Below are positions 8,920-12,458 of a stretch of DNA of 12,458 bases, in pieces (positions within the stretch are counted from its first letter, which is position 1; each line of letters begins with the position of its first letter). The stretch covers positions 1 to 12,458 of the forward strand of contig NW_003117325.1 of the NCBI RefSeq assembly GCF_000003605.2, read 5' to 3'. This stretch comes from Saccoglossus kowalevskii. Lineage: Eukaryota; Hemichordata; Enteropneusta; Harrimaniidae. Position numbers and translations under genes: made by a program. Below the pieces are notes generated by a model. That model was given only the letters and a program-made list of their open reading frames with translations, ran no database searches and was not told the DNA's origin.

Positions 8920-9865
8920 ATGATATCACAGGTAACAATCCCGAATGAAACTACCAACTTTGCAATCGCTTTTTACAACTTTGTAAGCAGTTTCTTGTCG
9001 ATTTTTTGGTAGGCTGTGGTGATAATCTGCTTATATATGAGGCATTCTTGGAAGACTTACTTAATGTTTTCGAAATTTAACTGCGCGGTTGTCATGACAA
9101 TGACTTACGTTAAATATATAAGCAACTCCGCCAACATTTCCTTCGTTTTTTCCAATATTGCACGGTGTTTCAAACATTTTGCCCTCACCTCATGCCAACA
9201 TCTATAGACTGCTTTCAATTGGCTTTTATTGAATTTCTCGACTTTACAACTGCGCGTTTCTATATGCCAACAACTTAGGTCATATATGCAAATACATCTA
9301 CCAACCTTTCAATAAATTTGCACAACTTTGCAATCACTTTGAACAACTTTGCACGGAGTGGTAACAGCGTAAATCCCACTACGTGCCGACAGCTCAGCAA
9401 CTTGTTCTTGAAAATTAGAAGGAATTTGAAAACTTTCCATTAATTAAAACAGTTACAAAAATTCCACGATTTTCCACTATAAATGATCGACATCACAGTA
9501 AGAAAGAATGCAGGAACGTTGCCTTATATATTTTCGATATGCGTGATGAAACAAAAAAAAATAAACTCAACAGCTCATTTACTCAATCAGTCTCCCTTGA
9601 AAGAACTAACCACGCCTGTTTGTGCTTCACTTTAAAAACATTGGTCGATCACCTAATCAAACAGCTGCATCGATTATTTGAAATTCAGCCGAATTGCCGG
9701 CTATTTCAGATTTTTTAATGTTTCAAAAACGATATCGCTTTCACAGGTACCTCCTATAATTGACCTATGACCTCTACATACTTTGATTAACACTTCGATA
9801 ATTTAACACCAATTAACGAAACATTTATTCACATTTTCGAAATTTTAACTATTGGACTTGTTAAT
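8920..9865 (+). repeat. Unit U11, 946 bp, class A front and class B back
   Basis: The front is class A with the subtype change ATATATGAGGCATTCTTGG, shared with U12 and U14. The later block (CAAACATTTTGCCCTCACC) is class B. The tail (CACCTAATCAAACAGCTG, then GATTAACACTTCG) matches the tail of U13. The unit therefore joins at least two lineages. Confidence 0.94.
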
Positions 9866-10797
9866 ATGATATCACAGGTAACAATCCCGAATGAAACTAC
9901 CAACTTTGCAATCGCTTTTTACAACTTTGTAAGCAGTTTCTTGTCGATTTTTTGGTAGGCTGTGGTGATAATCTGCTTATATATGAGGCATTCTTGGAAC
10001 ATTTACTTAATGTTTTGAAATTTAACTGCGGGGTTGTCATGACAATGACTTAGGTTAAATATATAAGCAACTCCGCCAACATTTCCTTCGCTTATTCCAA
10101 CATTGCACGGTGTTTTCTAACATTTTACCTTCAGCTCATGGGAACAACTGTAGACTGCTTTCAATTGGCTTTTATTGATTTTTTCGACTTTACAACTGCG
10201 CGTTTCTATATGCCAACAACTTAGGTTATACATACAAATACATCTACTAACTTTTCAATAACTTTGCACAACTTTGCAATCACTTTGAACAATTTTGCAC
10301 GGAGTAGTGACAGCGTAAATCCCACTACGTGCCGACAGCTCAGCAACTTGTTCTTGAATATTAGAAGGAATTTGAAAACTTTCCATAAATTAAAAATTCC
10401 ACGATTTTCCACTATAAATGATCGACATCACAGTAAGAAAGAATGCAGGAACAATGCCTTATATATTTTCGATATGCGTGATGAAACAAAAAAAATAAAC
10501 TCAACAGGTCATTTACTCAGGCAGTCTCCTATGCAAGAACTAACCACGCCCGTTTGTGCTTTACTTTAAACATTGATCAATCACCTAACCACACAGCTGC
10601 ATCGATTATTTGAAATTCAGCTGAATTGCCGGCTATTTCAGATTGTTTAATGTTTCAAAAACGATATTGCTTTCACAGGTACCTCCTATAATTGACCTAT
10701 GACCTCTACATACTTTGAGTAACACTACGATAATTTAACACCAATTAACGAAACATTTATTCACATTTTCGAACTTTTAACTATTGGACTTGTTAAT
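9866..10797 (+). repeat. Unit U12, 932 bp, class A
   Basis: This is the shortest regular unit. Most of its shortfall is an 11-bp loss that removes CAGTTACA from the TTAATTAAAACAGTTAC block, leaving CCATAAATTAAAAATTCC at about 10383-10400. U14 has exactly the same loss, and both carry ACTTAGGTTAAAT and the TTATTCCAACATTGC variant. This supports a 1879-bp two-unit period (9866 to 11745). Confidence 0.95.
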
Positions 10798-11157
10798 ATG
10801 ATATCACAGGTAACAATCCCGAATGAAACTACCAACTTTGCAATCGCTTTTTACAACTTTGTAAGCAGTTTCTTGTCGATTTTTCCGTTGGCTGTTGTGA
10901 TAATCTGCTTATATATAAGACATTCTCGGAACATTTATTTAATGTTTTCGAAATTTAACTGCGGGGTTGTCAAGAAAATGACTTACGTTAAATATATTAG
11001 CAACTCCGCCAACATTTCCTTCGTTTTTTCCAATATTGCACGGTGTTTTCAAACATTTTGCCCTCACCTCATGGCAACATCTATAGACTGCTTTCAATTG
11101 GCTTTTATTGAATTTCTCGACTTTACAACTGCGCGTTTCTATATGCCAACAACTTAG
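10798..11157 (+). other. 119-codon open frame in U13, probably not a gene
   Basis: This is the third copy that keeps exactly 119 codons. It replaces a methionine by lysine in the GVVKKMTY segment and a lysine by glutamate near residue 105 relative to U8. It ends CCAACAACTTAG. The stop sits inside a block shared by all units, so the constant length reflects unit homogeneity and not independent constraint. Confidence 0.2.
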
Positions 11158-11744
11158 GTCATATATACAAATACATCTACCAACCTTTCAATAACTTTGC
11201 ACAACTTTGCAATCACTTTGGACAACTTTGCACGGAGTGGTAACAGCGTAAATCCCACTACGTGCCGACAGCTCAGCAACTTGTTCTTGAAAATTAGAAG
11301 GAATTTGAAAACTTTCCATTAATTAAAACAGTTACAAAAATTCCACGATTTTCCACTATAAATGATCGACATCACAGTAAGAAAGAATGCAGGAACGTTG
11401 CCTTATATATTTTCGATATGCGTGATGAAACAAAAAAAAATAAACTCAACAGGTCATTTACTCAGGCAGTCTCCCATGCAAGAACTAAGCACGCTCGTTT
11501 GTACTTTACTTTAAAAACATTGGTCGATCACCTAATCAAACAGCTGCATCGATTATTTGAAATTCAGCCGAATTGCCGGCTATTTCAGATTTTTTAATGT
11601 TTCAAAAACGATATCGCTTTCACAGGTACCTCCTATAATTGACCTATGACCTCTACATACTTTGATTAACACTTCGATAATTTAACACCAATTAACGAAA
11701 CATTTATTCACATTTTCGAAATTTTAACTATTGGAATTGTTAAT
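10798..11744 (+). repeat. Unit U13, 947 bp, class B
   Basis: The 119-codon frame is open. This unit shows the closest match between the two AACTTTG blocks within a unit: 10834-10861 and 11203-11230 are 28 bp each and differ at 3 positions. The DR1 site at 11640-11652 is intact. Its class sits between two related class A units, U12 and U14. Confidence 0.95.
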
Positions 11745-12458
11745 ATGATATCACAGGTAACAATCCCGAATGAAACTACCAACTTTGCAATCGCTTTTTA
11801 CAACTTTGTAAGCAGTTTCTTGTCGATTTTTTGGTAGGCTGTGGTGATAATCTGCTTATATATGAGGCATTCTTGGAACATTTACTTAATGTTTTCGAAA
11901 TTTAACTGCGGGATTGTCATGACAATGACTTAGGTTAAATATATAAGCAACTCCGCCAACATTTCCTTCGCTTATTCCAACATTGCACGGTGTTTTCTAA
12001 CATTTTACCTTCAGCTCATGGGAACAACTATAGACTGCTTTCAATTGGTTTTTATTGATTTTTTCGACTTTACAACTGCGCGTTTCTATATGCCAACAAC
12101 TTAGGTCATACATACAAATACATCTAATAACTTTTCAATAACTTTGCACAACTTTGCAATCACTTTGAACAACTTTGCACGGAGTAGTGACAGCGTAAAT
12201 CCCACTACGTGCCGACAGCTCAGCAACATGTTCTTGAATATTAGAAGGAATTTGAAAACTTTCCATAAATTAAAAATTCCACGATTTTCCACTATAAATG
12301 ATCGACATCACAGTGAGAAAGAATGCAGGAACGTTGCCTTATATATTTTCGATATGCGTGATGAAACAAAAAAAATAAACTCAACAGGTCATTTACTCAG
12401 GCAGCCTAAATCCCACTAAGTGCCGACAGCTCAGCAACTTGTTCTGAAAATAGAAGGA
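11745..12458 (+). repeat. Unit U14, partial, class A, rearranged end
   Basis: The unit is collinear with U12, including the 11-bp loss at about 12263-12280, up to ACTCAGGCAG near 12404. The next bases (CCTAAATCCCACTAAGTGCC) belong about 211 bp earlier in the unit. The final 50 bases also lack single T residues compared with other copies. Confidence 0.93.
12402..12458 (+). other. Rearrangement junction at the right end
   Basis: After GGCAGC the text continues with TAAATCCCAC at 12407, which matches 12196 in the same unit. The short shared CAGC (12191-12194 and 12402-12405) sits at the join. Either about 211 bp were duplicated, or about 730 bp of the next unit were deleted. The window ends before the two can be told apart. 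An assembly or read-end artefact is also possible. Confidence 0.8.

Larger units (their letters stand above)
1..12458 (+). repeat. Satellite array, ~943-bp unit, head to tail
   Basis: The landmark ATGATATCACAGG recurs fourteen times in one orientation. Between landmarks the same sequence follows in the same order: an AACTTTGCAATC block, a CTTATATATAAG block, a phased AACTTTG cluster, GTGCCGACAG, TATAAATGATC, an A-tract, CACGCCCGTTTG, GGTCGATCACC, CGATATCGC, a doubled TGACCT and CACCAATTAACG. Full units measure 932-947 bp and four on the left are rearranged to 656, 1026, 660 and 383 bp. There is no unique sequence between units, so array and window coincide. Lack of long genes, high A+T and monotone head-to-tail order are characteristic of eukaryotic satellite DNA. 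I do not recognise the family. Confidence 0.97.

Noticed and set aside
1-12458. CRISPR array
   Set aside because: Repeats are ~943 bp and directly abut each other. There are no short repeats separated by unique spacers and no cas-like genes.
1-12458. Bacterial or phage gene region
   Set aside because: No open frame exceeds 131 codons in 12 kb, and the frames recur only because the unit repeats. No ribosome-binding-site and gene pattern is seen.
1-12458. Mitochondrial control-region repeats
   Set aside because: Although A+T-rich, there are no tRNA, rRNA or mitochondrial protein genes nearby, and a 12-kb array of 943-bp units is unlike usual control regions.
1-12458. Transposon origin (Helitron, MITE or LTR)
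   Set aside because: I see no terminal inverted repeats, target-site duplications, CTRR hairpin end or polymerase, transposase or helicase-like frame within the unit.

Overview
The whole 12.5 kb window is one tandem satellite array. I find no convincing protein-coding gene, no RNA gene and no autonomous mobile element. The basic unit is about 943 bp, read here from the recurring landmark ATGATATCACAGG. That landmark occurs at 538, 1194, 2220, 2880, 3263, 4205, 5148, 6091, 7033, 7976, 8920, 9866, 10798 and 11745. From 3263 onward the spacing is very regular (942, 943, 943, 942, 943, 944, 946, 932, 947). Before 3263 it is irregular (656, 1026, 660, 383) because units there carry internal deletions or a duplication. 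I call the units U0 (partial, at the left edge) to U14 (partial, at the right edge).

Organism: the DNA is A+T-rich (about one third G+C by eye) and has no gene-dense stretch, so it looks like eukaryotic satellite or heterochromatin. CpG is not obviously depleted in the unit (CGATATCG, GCCGGC and GATCGAC recur intact), which fits an invertebrate or another weakly methylated genome better than a vertebrate. I do not recognise the satellite family and cannot name a species.

Layout: 1-3262 is a disordered zone. U1 and U3 share the same 287-bp deletion, U2 has an 82-bp internal duplication and U4 has lost about 560 bp. 3263-12401 is a regular zone of head-to-tail full units, all on one strand. 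12402-12458 is a rearranged end where the phase jumps by about 211 bp. Units fall into two diagnostic classes near unit position 90-105. Class B reads CCGTTGGCTGTTGTG and class A reads TGGTAGGCTGTGGTG. Some units are A in front and B behind, or the reverse, which points to unequal exchange or gene conversion. Local dimeric periods are visible: 1682 bp between U1 and U3, and 1879 bp between U12 and U14.

Within each unit the notable short signals are four. There is a perfect DR1 nuclear-receptor-type element (TGACCT-A-TGACCT), intact in 11 of 14 copies. There is a cluster of five AACTTTG-like heptamers spaced 11, 10, 11 and 10 bp, which is the DNA helical period. There are perfect palindromes of 12 and 14 bp, and a variable A6-A9 tract ending in AATAAA. 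Class B units keep a 119-codon open frame with a membrane-segment-like start, but copies differ mostly by amino-acid-changing substitutions, so I treat it as non-coding. Nothing here forms an operon or pathway. Any function would be as chromatin, a transcription-factor binding array or a satellite transcript.
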